From Moritella sp. F3 (lineage in GTDB: Bacteria; Pseudomonadota; Gammaproteobacteria; Enterobacterales; Moritellaceae), in contig NZ_BLRL01000002.1 of NCBI RefSeq assembly GCF_015082335.1, forward strand, positions 124,001 to 188,000: 64,000 nt of DNA, given 5' to 3'. Within the stretch, counting starts at the first letter, position 1. Each line of letters begins with the position of its first letter. Below are positions 18,007 through 28,088 of the stretch, piece after piece. The notes beneath the pieces were generated by a model that worked only from the letters and a program-made list of their open reading frames with translations, was not told where the DNA came from and searched no databases. A program made the translations under genes and the position numbers.

Positions 18007-18975
18007 ATGGAAAAACTTATGCATACCAATTATAATGAAAAAATAAACCTCAATTACCTGCGTATATTTAATGCTATTTATCAGGCTAAAAGCACCACAG
18101 TTGCAGCGAAAAAATTAGGTGTTACGCAATCAGCTGTCAGCCAAACATTAGCAAAATTACGCATATTCACTGGTGACCGTTTATTTTATTCAGCCAACAA
18201 TGGGTTAGCACCGACACAACGCGCGATCCTAATCAGTGAAGGCTTAAGCGAAAATATTCAGGCCATTGACGATTTATTATTACCGGTGAGCTATTTTGAA
18301 CCAGAGAACTTTCATGGTGAACTCACCGTGGCGGTATCAAGTGTGTTTTTAGAAAGTTTTGCCACCGAGTTCACCACATCAATCATGTTTGAATCTTTGC
18401 CTAATGCCAGAATAAATGTCACGACGTGGACAGAAAATACCATGAAAGACATGATTGAGGGGCGTGTCCATATGGCAATGAATTTCGATCCGATCAGCAC
18501 TCCAAAATCAATACGCTGCATTCCATTAACCCAAAGCCAAGGCATGATCGTGGCTCGAAAAGATCACCCTTGGGTTACAGGTGGCATGCAACAAGCAGAG
18601 TTTCATCAATATCCACTGGGCGGCTGCCTATTACCCGATAGCCTTGAAAGTGAATCCTTGTTCCAGTCTCGTGATTTTAAGTTATTCGATTTAAAATATC
18701 GCTCAGCAAGTATGTCAGTCCTTAACTGCTTGGCCAAACATTCTGATATTCTGGCGCTCACAGAAACATTATCCGCCTCTGTTTGCGACGACGATATGGT
18801 ATGCATCCAACCGCAATGGCTGAATGACAAACTGCCGAACAAAATCAATCACGCATTCTATTATCTTGAAAAAAACCACCATGTACCCTTATATAAATTT
18901 AGCGCTGAGATTGTTAAAAAAGTAATCGAAGATAAACTCAATAATGTACTTAGTCGCACTGTAATGGTGAGTTAA
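18007..18975 (+). CDS. LysR-family transcriptional regulator
   Basis: About 322 residues. The N-terminal winged HTH NLNYLRIFNAIYQAKSTTVAAKKLGVTQSAVSQTLAKLR is canonical LysR, followed by a periplasmic-binding-like effector domain (AVSSVFLESFATEF onward). GTG 18004, ATG 18007 and ATG 18019 are all possible starts. It is divergent from the outer-membrane protein gene ending at 17886, with a short shared promoter region, and resembles the LysR at 19083 in layout (Ser-rich helix 2, effector domain with SWxxxTLxD/TWTENTMKDMI). The two may be old paralogues. The effector is unknown. Confidence 0.88.
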   Translation: MEKLMHTNYNEKINLNYLRIFNAIYQAKSTTVAAKKLGVTQSAVSQTLAKLRIFTGDRLFYSANNGLAPTQRAILISEGLSENIQAIDDLLLPVSYFEPENFHGELTVAVSSVFLESFATEFTTSIMFESLPNARINVTTWTENTMKDMIEGRVHMAMNFDPISTPKSIRCIPLTQSQGMIVARKDHPWVTGGMQQAEFHQYPLGGCLLPDSLESESLFQSRDFKLFDLKYRSASMSVLNCLAKHSDILALTETLSASVCDDDMVCIQPQWLNDKLPNKINHAFYYLEKNHHVPLYKFSAEIVKKVIEDKLNNVLSRTVMVS

Positions 18976-19082
18976 CTCATTAATTATTAAAACTGATCAA
19001 GGTGACTTATAAAAAGTGACTGTCTTATTAATACAAACTTGATTAGACTAGAAATTATTCCCCTTTTAACGGCAGGATCGGC

Positions 19083-20018
19083 ATGAAAAAAGATCTCTAT
19101 AGCACATTAGATCTGAATTTATTAAAGGTCTTTCTGATCCTTTCTCAAGAACTCAACATGAGAAAGGCCTCAGAGCGATTATTTGTGTCCCAACCTGCTA
19201 TTAGCCAGTCATTAACCAAGTTGCGCCATCACTTTGATGATGAACTGTTTGTTAAGGTACCGACCGGACTCAAAGCCACGCCATTTTCAGAGGCCCTCGC
19301 GACGTCCATTGCGCCGCATTTAAATGGCTTAGCAAACAGTATTAATCACAGCTTAAGTTTTGATCCTGCCACTCTGGATACATCGCTTAAAATTGCCCTA
19401 TCCCCCGTCGTACTATCATGTTTGTCAGGTGCACTTTATCAAGCTCTTAAAGCATCAGCGCCCAATGCCAGTATTGAATTGGTGAGCTGGTCGCGTTCCA
19501 CGCTTGAAGACATTCAAAAAGACGATGTATATATTGGCATTAATTATGATATTGCAGCACCAGCAGAAGTTTATAGCAAACAATTAGCAGCCTTACGCGG
19601 CCAAGTGATCGTCAGAGAATCTCATCCCATTAAACGCCTACTGACCACCCCTGATGATTATGCGGGTTATGAAATTGCGTCGATGATATCACCCGGATGG
19701 AATGAAGGTTTTAGCCTTGCAGCTGAAACGATGAAAGCCCATGGTTTGGAATATAAAGTCGGATTTCGCTCTGAATTCATCATGGTATTACTGGATATTA
19801 TTCAACATACCGACATGTATTTGCCCCACACTAATTTATTTCCGATTCAGCAATATCCTAACCTACGAGCGCTAGACGTGGAAATACAAGGTGAACCTTT
19901 CTATATTGACGTTTACAGTTATTGCCATACCAGACACCGTAATAGTGCGCTGTTTAACTGGTTATATGAATTAATCTCAGGTGTAATTCAAACACAATTA
20001 CAGCTTAATCATAAGTAA
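19083..20018 (+). CDS. LysR-family transcriptional regulator
   Basis: 311 residues. The HTH is DLNLLKVFLILSQELNMRKASERLFVSQPAISQSLTKLR, followed by the two-lobed effector domain. AGGA sits about 6 nt before the ATG at 19083. It is oriented with the upstream LysR gene but separated by about 107 bp that can hold its own promoter. A short outer-membrane barrel gene starts 97 bp after its stop, so LysR-barrel pairing occurs twice in this 3.6-kb stretch. The target and effector are unknown. Confidence 0.88.
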   Translation: MKKDLYSTLDLNLLKVFLILSQELNMRKASERLFVSQPAISQSLTKLRHHFDDELFVKVPTGLKATPFSEALATSIAPHLNGLANSINHSLSFDPATLDTSLKIALSPVVLSCLSGALYQALKASAPNASIELVSWSRSTLEDIQKDDVYIGINYDIAAPAEVYSKQLAALRGQVIVRESHPIKRLLTTPDDYAGYEIASMISPGWNEGFSLAAETMKAHGLEYKVGFRSEFIMVLLDIIQHTDMYLPHTNLFPIQQYPNLRALDVEIQGEPFYIDVYSYCHTRHRNSALFNWLYELISGVIQTQLQLNHK

Positions 20019-20115
20019 TGCTTATCAGCCAGATAAGGCATAACGTTTAGCCCCCCGCCGCATATTTAAATAGTATTAACTAAAAATTATTACTCTTTTA
20101 ATACAGGCGCATCCT

Positions 20116-20628
20116 ATGCATAAGATACTTATTCCGTTACTACTGATCAGTTCAACATCTGCGCTGGCTAATACGGTACATATTTCACCAGAAATGAAAA
20201 TTGGCCCCTATGAAGGGACTGGTATTTCAGGTGCAGGAATACAACTCGGTTTGACCGATACCTTAGGCTTGGATGCCGTCTATTTATCTTACAGCCATAC
20301 TTCAGCACAATTTTTATATCTTGATAACGACAGGTTAAAAACATATCGCATTGGGGCACAAAAGCAGCTCGTAAATAGACCTAAAATGTCACTACAGCTA
20401 GAAGCGGGTTGGGTCGAATATGAGGGTAAGCAAAATCGATTTGGGAGTAACGAAATGAGATACTCAGAAGCGACTGGGGTCAGTATTTCGGCTAGTTGGG
20501 TTATTGCAGTAACGGATAATATTGCCTTCAGAGCAGGAACGGATCTTAACTATATTGACCGCGATAAAACATTTTTACCTTATGATCTTAGTGCAATGTT
20601 CTCAACTGGCGTTATCTTTAGTTTTTAA
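20116..20628 (+). CDS. Small outer-membrane beta-barrel-like protein
   Basis: 170 residues with signal peptide MHKILIPLLLISSTSALA. The remaining roughly 150 residues alternate as beta strands (TYRIGAQKQLVNRPKMSLQLEAGWVEYEG, GVSISASWVIAVTDNIAFRAGTDL) and end in Phe (FSTGVIFSF), the size and form of an 8-stranded barrel of the OmpA/OmpW/PagP scale. The family is not identified. It follows the LysR at 19083 on the same strand and is closed by a strong hairpin terminator. Confidence 0.65.
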   Translation: MHKILIPLLLISSTSALANTVHISPEMKIGPYEGTGISGAGIQLGLTDTLGLDAVYLSYSHTSAQFLYLDNDRLKTYRIGAQKQLVNRPKMSLQLEAGWVEYEGKQNRFGSNEMRYSEATGVSISASWVIAVTDNIAFRAGTDLNYIDRDKTFLPYDLSAMFSTGVIFSF

Positions 20629-20645
20629 CGATTTAATTAAAAACT

Positions 20646-20683
20646 AAAAAATCTGTAGGGAGCAATATCCCCTACAGATTTTT
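20646..20683. terminator. Bidirectional rho-independent terminator
   Basis: Arms around 20646-20660 and 20669-20683 form a GC-containing stem flanked by an A-run on one side and a T-run on the other. It can serve both the plus-strand barrel gene and the minus-strand 94-aa gene. Confidence 0.85.
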
Positions 20684-20704
20684 GTTTACGTCGTGATCAT
20701 CGCA

Positions 20705-20989
20705 TTACTTAATAATCGACACACCGTCAACTTGCGTCACTGTGCTCGCATCTGTACGTTCAATTGTTTTAACTAATACTGATTGAATCGTTTCATCTTC
20801 TCGAGCATCACTTTTACTTGCAAATTTTTGAGCTTGCGGCGCAGCACCTTCTTCTGCCGTAAATGTCACCACAACTTCTGTCGCAGTGTCAGCCGTTGCA
20901 CCAAAGTACTCGAATGATACAATTGGGTAGCCTTTAAAGCCTCTTTTAGCGAGCTTTTCAATACGTTTTTTTGCTTTATCTATATTCAT
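20705..20989 (-). CDS. Conserved-looking hypothetical protein, 94 aa
   Basis: A short soluble protein with a basic N-terminal helix (IDKAKKRIEKLAKRGFKGYP) followed by a beta-type segment (VSFEYFGATADTATEVVVTFTAEEG) and a second mixed part (ETIQSVLVKTIERTD). It has no signal peptide or Cys. AGGA sits 9 nt before the ATG, supporting expression. I cannot place it in a family; it appears monocistronic, between a terminator and the chemoreceptor gene. Confidence 0.6.
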   Translation of the reverse strand: MNIDKAKKRIEKLAKRGFKGYPIVSFEYFGATADTATEVVVTFTAEEGAAPQAQKFASKSDAREDETIQSVLVKTIERTDASTVTQVDGVSIIK

Positions 20990-21069
20990 TTATCTGAATC
21001 CTAGGGATCATGAAACCTGTCCCGTATAGTACAAGATATCGAGTTATTATCTTAATTATATTTCAATAA

Positions 21070-22947
21070 TTAAACCGTATATATTGAGACACTGTCATAC
21101 AACTTATTAGCCTCAGCATTAAGTACATTAGACTGTTCGTTAGCATCAATCGAGTTGTCGGATAGAATATCAGAGACACTATTAATATTATTTACGTTTT
21201 CAGAAATCTCACCTGTTACTGCGGTTTGCTGTTCAACAGCCGTGGCTATCTGCGTCGACATGTCAGAAATTTTCTGGATAGACACATTGATATCATTAAA
21301 CGATTCAGCGACAAGATCGGACTCTGATACGGTAGACAACGCCAATTTTTCGCTTGATTTCATTAATACAGTGGCTTTACCAACAATATCTTGCAACGTT
21401 TGAATGGTATTTTGGATCTCACCGGTAGAGCGATGGGTTTTTTGCGAAAGTGTTCGCACTTCATCAGCGACAACAGCAAAACCTCGCCCTGCTTCCCCCG
21501 CTCGCGCGGCTTCAATAGCAGCATTCAGCGCGAGTAGATTCGTCTGGTCTGCTATCGTTTGGATAGCGACAAGTATGCTATTAATTTCTAATACGTGCGA
21601 ATTTAACTCTTCAACTACATCAGATGTCTGTTTTATCTCACTTGATAGATTGCTGATCGACTTGATAGAACCAGATATGATAGCCATACCTTTCTCGGCA
21701 CTTTCAGAAGATGCTTGCGCTGAACTTGCAGCCTCTTCGGCATTACGTGCAATTTCAACTGTTGCCGTAGTCATTTCATTAACTGCAGCTGCGACCATAG
21801 AAACTTCAATTTGTTGTTCTTTGATGATGTTACTGTTTTCATGTGATTTTGTTTTGCTTATTTCAGCCATAGATTTAAGCATAGTTGCTTGATGTTTTAC
21901 TTCGGCAACTAAAGAGCGCTGGCTTTCAGCTACATCATTAAAGGCTTGGCTTAACTCGCCGATTTCATCTGCATTACTCGCATCCAAACGGTGAGTAAGA
22001 TCACCGTCCCCAGCCGCGATTTCTTTTAACGATTTTGTAACCGCAAGTAATGGGTTTAATAATTTTTGAATAAATAAGAACATAAACAAAGACACAATTA
22101 AACTAACACCCAATGCCGCAAATAATTGTACAAAGGCATTATCTCTAATATCTTGAGTTATCCTTGCTCTATCAATAACGATAATGGTTCTTAGGTTTGT
22201 GCCTTTAATTGGCGCAACATATACAGCACTGTCGATGCCATTAATCATGTCATTATAAAGCTGGGGCTCTGCATTATTTAAATATTTATTATCTAACGAA
22301 ATATCGCTTAAGCGCTTATTAATAAGGTCTGTATTCACATCAGCAAAGATTTTACCTTCGTTAGAAACCACAAAGATTTTACCATCTCCGGGGATCAGCA
22401 TTTGCGCTAGATTAGAAATTAAAATATCAATTTTAACATCCGCGCCAATCACCATATAAGAATCATAAAATGTCATTGCTCTACTCATCGACACGACTCT
22501 ATGCCCTGTCGCCGCTGCAATTGTGGGCGTATCCATAAAAATATTATCTATTGAGGCATTTTGATACCAACCCCACTCTCTCGGGTCGTTATTACCTTCT
22601 GGCAGGTCAACGTCATTCGCATTCTTCTGCTGACCATCAGGATAAGCAAAAAACACATTTTCAAAACGACCTGCATTTTTGATTATTTTTAACGTACTGC
22701 GGACCATCATTAATGGTGTTTTTTCAGGCATGCTATTCAGGGTGTCAGATTTAGAACTTAACCAATCCGTTAACGATTTATTATATGAATTTGCCGTACT
22801 TTCTATTCTTGATAAAGTCTCATTTTCAATTCTGTGTTTAGACGAAAAATAGCTGGTTGTACCGACAGCCCCTGCACCAATAAAAACCGCAAGAGAAGCG
22901 GTTAATATCAATCGAGCTTTCAAGGTTATCTTGTTCATTTTCATATT
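21070..22947 (-). CDS. Methyl-accepting chemotaxis protein with dCache sensor
   Basis: About 625 residues. TM1 ([19 protein letters not shown]), a periplasmic double-Cache domain (residues about 35-280), TM2 ([19 protein letters not shown]), HAMP, and a cytoplasmic signalling hairpin whose tip carries the invariant [20 protein letters not shown] and [12 protein letters not shown]. The sensor contains [11 protein letters not shown], resembling the Arg-Trp-Tyr motif of amino-acid-binding dCache domains, so an amino acid or amine ligand is possible. GGAA 6 nt before the ATG at 22947 favours that start over the ATG at 22992. No receptor methylase tail pentapeptide is seen. It is monocistronic. 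Confidence 0.92.
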   Translation of the reverse strand, partial: NMKMNKITLKARLILTASLAVFIGAGAVGTTSYFSSKHRIENETLSRIESTANSYNKSLTDWLSSKSDTLNSMPEKTPLMMVRSTLKIIKNAGRFENVFFAYPDGQQKNANDVDLPEGNNDPREWGWYQNASIDNIFMDTPTIAAATGHRVVSMSRAMTFYDSYMVIGADVKIDILISNLAQMLIPGDGKIFVVSNEGKIFADVNTDLINKRLSDISLDNKYLNNAEPQLYNDMINGIDSAVYVAPIKGTNLRTIIVIDRARITQDIRDNAFVQLFAALGVSLIVSLFMFLFIQKLLNPLLAVTKSLKEIAAGDGDLTHRLDASNADEIGELSQAFNDVAESQRSLVAEVKHQATMLKSMAEISKTKSHENSNIIKEQQIEVSMVAAAVNEMTTATVEIARNAEEAASSAQASSESAEKGMAIISGSIKSISNLSSEIKQTSDVVEELNSHVLEINSILVAIQTIADQTNLLALNAAIEAARAGEAGRGFAVVADEVRTLSQKTHRSTGEIQNTIQTLQDIVGKATVLMKSSEKLALSTVSESDLVAESFNDINVSIQKISDMSTQIATAVEQQTAVTGEISENVNNINSVSDILSDNSIDANEQSNVLNAEANKLYDSVSIYTV

Positions 22948-23214
22948 ACGTTCCAAATTATAGGCAAGAATGAATGCTATATCTGTTATCAACTAACAGT
23001 CATCATGCTCGTATAAATTATCGCGTGTATAAGCATGATACTCAGAACGAAAATATTACCTTAGATTTTTTTTATGTAACGAAAACGAATGTTTAGTTGT
23101 GACTGTTACCTAACAATGTAGGGGTATTTTCTTTCATTTCATAATTAAAACGAAAGCTATGTGGACAATAATAACGCAATATAGGGAGAATACGGTTAGC
23201 TAGTACTGCCAATA

Positions 23215-24747
23215 TTAAGACGAACAACTCAATACCATTTTACGTCCCCACTCAGGTGGTAAGGCTGCAAGCTTTTCAAAATCAGGATGTTCGGCAAACG
23301 GATCTGCTAACACAGCCACTAATTCATTAACCAAACTGTAATCGTAGTCTGTTGCTTGCGTAATCGCTTGCTGTGCTAAGTAATTACGTAAAATGTACTT
23401 AGGGTTAACTTGATTCATACTCACTTTACGAACGTCATCCACACTCGATTCTAAGGCTAGACGTTGCTGATATTTAACCGCCCAAGCATCGAATGCATCA
23501 CGGTCGATAAACTGATCGCGTATCGAACGATTATCAGCGCCTTCGGTGCTATTAAAGTCACTTAATAGACGGAAGAAATAGGTATAATCCACCGCGCTAC
23601 TTGCTAATGTTTCTAGCAAGTTTTTAATCAACTCACCATCCGTATCATGCACTTGTTGTAAACCGAGTTTACCACGCATTAACTCACGTAATTTCGCCAA
23701 GAAAATATCATCATAGGTTTGCAGCGTTTCATTTAACGGCGCAATATCCATGAACGGCGTTAATGAACGACCTAGTGCCATTAAGTTCCAGTAACCTACT
23801 TGAGGCTGCTGATTAAAGGCATAGCGACCTGAATAATCGGTGTGGTTACAAACATAAGCGGGATCAAAATCATCTTGGAATGCGAATGGGCCATAATCAA
23901 AAGTTTGTCCCAAAATCGACATGTTATCGGTATTCATGACACCATGAACAAAACCAACCGCTTGCCAATGTGCCATCAGCTCTGCTGTTGTTGTCACGAC
24001 TTGTTTATAAAATGCTAAGTAAGGTACTTCTGCATCGAGCGTTTCAGGGAAATGATGCGTCAGCGTGTAATCCAGCATCAACTTTAAATCGTCTAAACGC
24101 TGAGTATAATAAAAGTGCTCAAAATGACCAAAGCGTACATGCGACTCGGCAACGCGTACTACCATGGCAGCTTGTTCAACTTGCTCTCGCATCACGGTGT
24201 CACTACCGACAACCACACTTAGTGCTTGTGTTGTTGGAATGCCTAAACCTTGCATTGCCGCACTACATAAATACTCACGTATGCTTGAACGTAATACCGC
24301 GCGACCATCACCTTGACGGCTGTAAGGCGTTCGACCTGCACCTTTTAAATGCAGATCCCAAGTAGTACTATCTGCGTCATCATTGCCTTTAACTTGCGCT
24401 AACAACAAACCACGACCGTCACCGAGATCTGGGTTATAGTGACCAAACTGATGACCGGTATATTTCATTGCCAGGGGGGTGAACCCGCTTGGTAGATAAT
24501 TACCAGAGCATAGCAGTAATAACGCATCGCTATCAGCAACAACATTATCTAAACCTAACAGGGCTAATACTTGCGGGTTTAAGCTAACCATTTTCGGGTC
24601 GCTAAGCCCATCTGGCATTTGCTTGTTATAAAAATGCGCAGGCAAGGTCGAATAGTGATTATCACAGTTCAGTGAATCAATACTTGTCAGCTTATTATGA
24701 CTATCGATTTGCTCATGGCTGTCTGCAGCCTTATTCACGATGCTCAC
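23215..24747 (-). CDS. selO: Protein adenylyltransferase SelO (YdiU/UPF0061)
   Basis: A pseudokinase-fold enzyme that transfers AMP from ATP to Ser/Thr/Tyr of target proteins, linked to redox defence. The 510 residues match bacterial SelO: MKYTGHQFGHYNPDLGDGRG, HLKGAGRTPYSRQGDGRAVLRSSIREYL (ATP-binding segment), VRVAESHVRFGHFEHF, GFVHGVMNTDNMSILGQTFDYGPF (metal-binding region). The C terminus ends CSS, with Cys at the position occupied by selenocysteine in eukaryotic SelO. It starts at GTG 24747 with AGGG 7 nt upstream. It is adjacent to msrB, a second redox-repair gene, but separated by an inverted repeat and about 140 bp. Confidence 0.95.
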   Translation of the reverse strand: MSIVNKAADSHEQIDSHNKLTSIDSLNCDNHYSTLPAHFYNKQMPDGLSDPKMVSLNPQVLALLGLDNVVADSDALLLLCSGNYLPSGFTPLAMKYTGHQFGHYNPDLGDGRGLLLAQVKGNDDADSTTWDLHLKGAGRTPYSRQGDGRAVLRSSIREYLCSAAMQGLGIPTTQALSVVVGSDTVMREQVEQAAMVVRVAESHVRFGHFEHFYYTQRLDDLKLMLDYTLTHHFPETLDAEVPYLAFYKQVVTTTAELMAHWQAVGFVHGVMNTDNMSILGQTFDYGPFAFQDDFDPAYVCNHTDYSGRYAFNQQPQVGYWNLMALGRSLTPFMDIAPLNETLQTYDDIFLAKLRELMRGKLGLQQVHDTDGELIKNLLETLASSAVDYTYFFRLLSDFNSTEGADNRSIRDQFIDRDAFDAWAVKYQQRLALESSVDDVRKVSMNQVNPKYILRNYLAQQAITQATDYDYSLVNELVAVLADPFAEHPDFEKLAALPPEWGRKMVLSCSS

Positions 24748-24779
24748 GGATTATCCCTGCGGTTAAAGGCTTTATATAA

Positions 24780-24837
24780 ATATACCCAAATTATTGCATG
24801 GTATTGTGTTCAACACCTAACAACAACTTGGGTATAT
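24780..24837. repeat. Long-loop inverted repeat between selO and msrB
   Basis: A perfect 10-bp pair (24780-24789 with 24828-24837, core TACCCAA/TTGGGTA) encloses a 38-nt AT-rich loop. It has the form of a small dispersed repeat (REP/MITE-like) or a weak terminator after msrB. No second copy was noticed in this window. Confidence 0.4.
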
Positions 24838-24887
24838 GTTTCATCGACTATTTTGTGACGATTACTTTAGCGTTCTAGCTTGACGAC

Positions 24888-25322
24888 CTAGTCTTTACTA
24901 TCGGCATTAAAGCCCATTGATATCGAGTTAATGCAAAAACGTTGACCCGTCTCTGTTGGTCCGTCTGGGAATACATGGCCTAAATGCGAATCACAGTTAC
25001 TGCACGTCACTTCAATACGCTGCATAGCTAAACTGTTGTCTTCGGTATACACCACTGCGCCTGATTTAATCTCTTTATCAAAGCTTGGCCAACCGCAACC
25101 CGAGTTGAACTTGCTCGCGCTAGTAAATAACGCACTACCACAGCATTTACAATTATATACACCCACTGTCTCATTGTTTAACAGGGTACCAGTGTAAGGA
25201 TGCTCTGTGCCTTTTTTACGGCACACGTGAAACTCTTCATCCGTTAACTCTGCTTGCCACTCAGCGTCAGTTTTAGTCACCGAAATACTGCTTTTATCTG
25301 TGTTCTTTATTTCTTTATTCAT
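24888..25322 (-). CDS. msrB: Peptide-methionine (R)-S-oxide reductase MsrB
   Basis: Reduces methionine-R-sulfoxide in proteins. About 144 residues. Two CxxC zinc pairs are present (YNCKCCGSALF and VTCSNCDSHLGHVF), along with the fold motif SGCGWPSFD and the catalytic Cys in QRFCINSISM. The longer frame up to 25406 overlaps the ABC transporter gene and lacks homology. The ATG at 25322 has GAGG 11 nt upstream and lies 19 bp after the transporter stop, so the two probably form an operon. Cytoplasmic, as no signal peptide is present. Confidence 0.95.
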   Translation of the reverse strand: MNKEIKNTDKSSISVTKTDAEWQAELTDEEFHVCRKKGTEHPYTGTLLNNETVGVYNCKCCGSALFTSASKFNSGCGWPSFDKEIKSGAVVYTEDNSLAMQRIEVTCSNCDSHLGHVFPDGPTETGQRFCINSISMGFNADSKD

Positions 25323-25341
25323 ACTCTTGTTATCCTCACGG

Positions 25342-27228
25342 TTAATGAGTTGATTGTAAGCGGCCGTACAACGTTTGATAAAGCCCTTCAACCTGTAATA
25401 ATTCATGATGTTGTCCTGACTGGCTTATTTCGCCATCGTCGAGCACATAGATCAAGTCAGCCTGTTTAATTGCGCTGAGTCTATGGGCAATAATTAATGT
25501 TGTTCTATCTGCTAAAAATTCACTCAAATTATGGTGTAAACGACTTTCAGTTTCGGTATCTAATGCCGATGTCGCTTCATCAAATACCACCATTTGAGGT
25601 TTACTTAATACCATTCTCGCAATCGCTAAACGCTGGCGTTGACCACCAGAAAGACGTACACCATTACGTCCGACTAAGGTATCTAATCCATGACCCAGCT
25701 GTTTGATTGTGTCAGCCATTTCGGCAACTTGCAGTGCTTTCCACAGTTCATCATCACTAAATTGATGACCCATAGACAAATTCTCACGAATCGAAGTATT
25801 AAACAAGATAGGTTGCTGTAATACCGTCGCAATGTTCTCACGTACTTTATCATAACCAACTTGATTCAGCGGCACATCATTAATTAAGATCTCGCCTTGC
25901 TGTTTCTCATATAGCCCTAATAACAACTGCACCAGTGTTGATTTACCACCGCCACTCACTGCAACAATCGCCACCTTCTTACCTTTCGGTATAGTTAAAT
26001 TTACATTACGGATCACTTTGTTTTCAGTATTATAGCCAAAGCATACATTTTTAAACTCAACACTCACGCCGTCTTGACTGGCAAACGGATCCACGACACA
26101 TGGATGTTGTGGCTCTTGCGTTAATTCGAACACACTGTTTAAGCGTTTTAATGCCGCAGAAGCCGCAAAGTAAGTATATTGAATACTCAACAATTCTTGT
26201 ACTGGCCCCATCATAAACCACAAATAACCAAATACTGCGAAGATCTGACCAATCGTTAAATCAGCAAACACCACCATTAGCATCGCAATCGCACGGAACA
26301 CTTCAAAACCAATAAGGAAAATAGTGAAGCTTAAACGGTTAACAGCATCGGTTTTCCATTGTGACTGAATAGCACTATTACGTAACTCGCTGGCGGCATC
26401 AATGACACGACTAAAATATTGCTTTTCACGTTGCGCTGTACGTAACTGCTGGATTGCATCCAAAGTATCAATCAAGGCTTCTTGGAAAGCTTCAAACGCC
26501 GCATTTTCACGAGTTTTTAAGTTTTTAACTCGCTTGCCGAATGAGCGAGAAAAGTAAATCACCGCAGGGTTAAGCAATAGGATAATCAGACCAAGTTGCC
26601 AATCAATCCATAATAAAATAGCCGCTGTACCTAAGATCGTCAACATACTAACAAGAAACTTGGACAAGGTTTCAGCCAGGAATTTATCGATGGTTTCCAC
26701 ATCCGTAATGCAACGAGAGCTGATCGCACCAGAGCCTTGAGTTTCATATTCAGTTAATGATACCAAAGGTAAATGGTGCATCAATTTATCACGAATATAG
26801 AAACTTAAATTCTTACCGATAATGGTAAATTGCCTTGCTTGCCAAACCGACAAGACAAGACTAGATAGACGCAGGCACACCACAAAACCAAGAATAGCTA
26901 AAATATATAACTGTGGTCCCCACCATGATTCAGGAAACATATTTTGCATTGCTTGCACGGCAGCGCCGGGTTTCTCGAGCAAAACCTCATCCACCAGCAA
27001 GGGCATCATCAACGGAATAGGCACACTGACTAAAGTGGCAAATACCGCAATAATGTGAGCGCTGATTAACGGTTTCTTTTGACGTAATACGCGTTCACGG
27101 ATCAACTTCCAGCTAATCCGATTGCCTCGATGTCCTGAATTACGCGATGAAACATCCTGGTCGGACGCTTGTGTTGATGATGATTGTTGATTGTTTTGCT
27201 GCTGAGATTGAGAAGTTGTTTTTATCAT
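25342..27228 (-). CDS. ABC exporter, fused membrane and ATPase domains (MsbA/LmrA-like)
   Basis: A 628-residue half-transporter that dimerises to export a lipid, peptide or drug. After a Gln/Ser-rich soluble leader, a six-helix type IV exporter domain spans residues about 50-350. The nucleotide-binding domain has Walker A AVSGGGKSTL, the Q-loop VLQQPIL, signature LSGGQRQRLAIARM, Walker B MVVFDEATSALD and H-loop IIAHRLS. All catalytic residues are intact. It is co-oriented with msrB (19 bp gap). The substrate cannot be deduced; the Gln-rich leader (QSQQQNNQQ) is unusual and probably disordered. Confidence 0.92.
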   Translation of the reverse strand: MIKTTSQSQQQNNQQSSSTQASDQDVSSRNSGHRGNRISWKLIRERVLRQKKPLISAHIIAVFATLVSVPIPLMMPLLVDEVLLEKPGAAVQAMQNMFPESWWGPQLYILAILGFVVCLRLSSLVLSVWQARQFTIIGKNLSFYIRDKLMHHLPLVSLTEYETQGSGAISSRCITDVETIDKFLAETLSKFLVSMLTILGTAAILLWIDWQLGLIILLLNPAVIYFSRSFGKRVKNLKTRENAAFEAFQEALIDTLDAIQQLRTAQREKQYFSRVIDAASELRNSAIQSQWKTDAVNRLSFTIFLIGFEVFRAIAMLMVVFADLTIGQIFAVFGYLWFMMGPVQELLSIQYTYFAASAALKRLNSVFELTQEPQHPCVVDPFASQDGVSVEFKNVCFGYNTENKVIRNVNLTIPKGKKVAIVAVSGGGKSTLVQLLLGLYEKQQGEILINDVPLNQVGYDKVRENIATVLQQPILFNTSIRENLSMGHQFSDDELWKALQVAEMADTIKQLGHGLDTLVGRNGVRLSGGQRQRLAIARMVLSKPQMVVFDEATSALDTETESRLHHNLSEFLADRTTLIIAHRLSAIKQADLIYVLDDGEISQSGQHHELLQVEGLYQTLYGRLQSTH

Positions 27229-27285
27229 AATGCTCTAAAACCACGTCACCCTTAAGTTGTTACGAATGATTATCAATTGCAGTTA

Positions 27286-27864
27286 TTATGCCGCAGTTTC
27301 ACTCGCAACAACAGCTTTAATACCTGCACTGTGTACCTTAATACAGATATCCCCTTGTTTGAATGCTATCGTCGGATTAGCCAATGTTTCACCTGCCGCT
27401 TGTGGCGCTGAATGTTTAATTTTAATACTGCTATCACTGGCTAACACAGCGTCAATATTAGGACTAACCATACGTAACGATTGCTCTAATTCCGCCATCG
27501 TTGTCGCATTGCCTGGTAGTACAAGCTCAATATGTTCCCAACCTTGTTGTGGATAATACTTTCCTGGAAAAGGCAGCTCCACGCAATCAATTTGCCAATC
27601 ACCAAGTTGTACTGGCTCATCTAATACAATGATGTATATCGGGCGGCCATTGATCATGCTGTCAGAAATGACTTCACCACGTTGTTTAAATTCCGCTAAT
27701 AAAGACGTGGCAACGGCAATATCGTTAACGCGCAAAGCCACATGATCGCACCATAACGCCTCCGACTTTAAATTGCCTTGCTTGCATAAACCAAGCTGCT
27801 GTGAAAATGCTAAGATCGCGTCAGAGAACGCTGGCCACTGTTGAGTTAGATCTTGATATTGCAT
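27286..27864 (-). CDS. yecM: YecM-type VOC-fold protein
   Basis: 192 residues, clearly orthologous to E. coli YecM: CDHVALRVND matches ADHISLRCHQ, SDSMINGRPI matches SENMINGRPI, the segment DCVELPFPGK and GWEHIELVLPGN are shared, and both end in VVASE. YecM adopts the vicinal-oxygen-chelate (glyoxalase-like) fold with a likely metal site at the conserved His/Glu residues. Its biochemical role is not established. It lies 57 bp upstream of the ABC exporter gene on the same strand and may be read through into it. Confidence 0.9.
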   Translation of the reverse strand: MQYQDLTQQWPAFSDAILAFSQQLGLCKQGNLKSEALWCDHVALRVNDIAVATSLLAEFKQRGEVISDSMINGRPIYIIVLDEPVQLGDWQIDCVELPFPGKYYPQQGWEHIELVLPGNATTMAELEQSLRMVSPNIDAVLASDSSIKIKHSAPQAAGETLANPTIAFKQGDICIKVHSAGIKAVVASETAA

Positions 27865-28088
27865 GGTAATTCCTTCAATTAATATTTGAATCTAAGTCTG
27901 TTAATGATACCACAGGCGCCATTTTGACTGCGTGGTTTATAAAATAACCATTGTTGATTTAGTGCAAAATTTTTAAACTCAACCCTCATTAGCTCAAAAA
28001 CACAGAGCTTTTAGGACATTATCCTGCTAAATTAAAGAGGATTTCTTTTAATAACGTCTCTTAACTTTCAGACTATATGGGTGTACTA

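Noticed and set aside
21155-21892. Plus-strand open frames inside the chemoreceptor gene
   Set aside because: They are antisense shadows of the conserved MCP signalling domain with no ribosome sites and Ser/Ala-rich composition.
24888-25406. Longer MsrB starting at 25406
   Set aside because: The extra 28 residues overlap the ABC transporter coding region, resemble no MsrB leader, and the ATG at 25322 has a ribosome site and normal spacing after the transporter stop.
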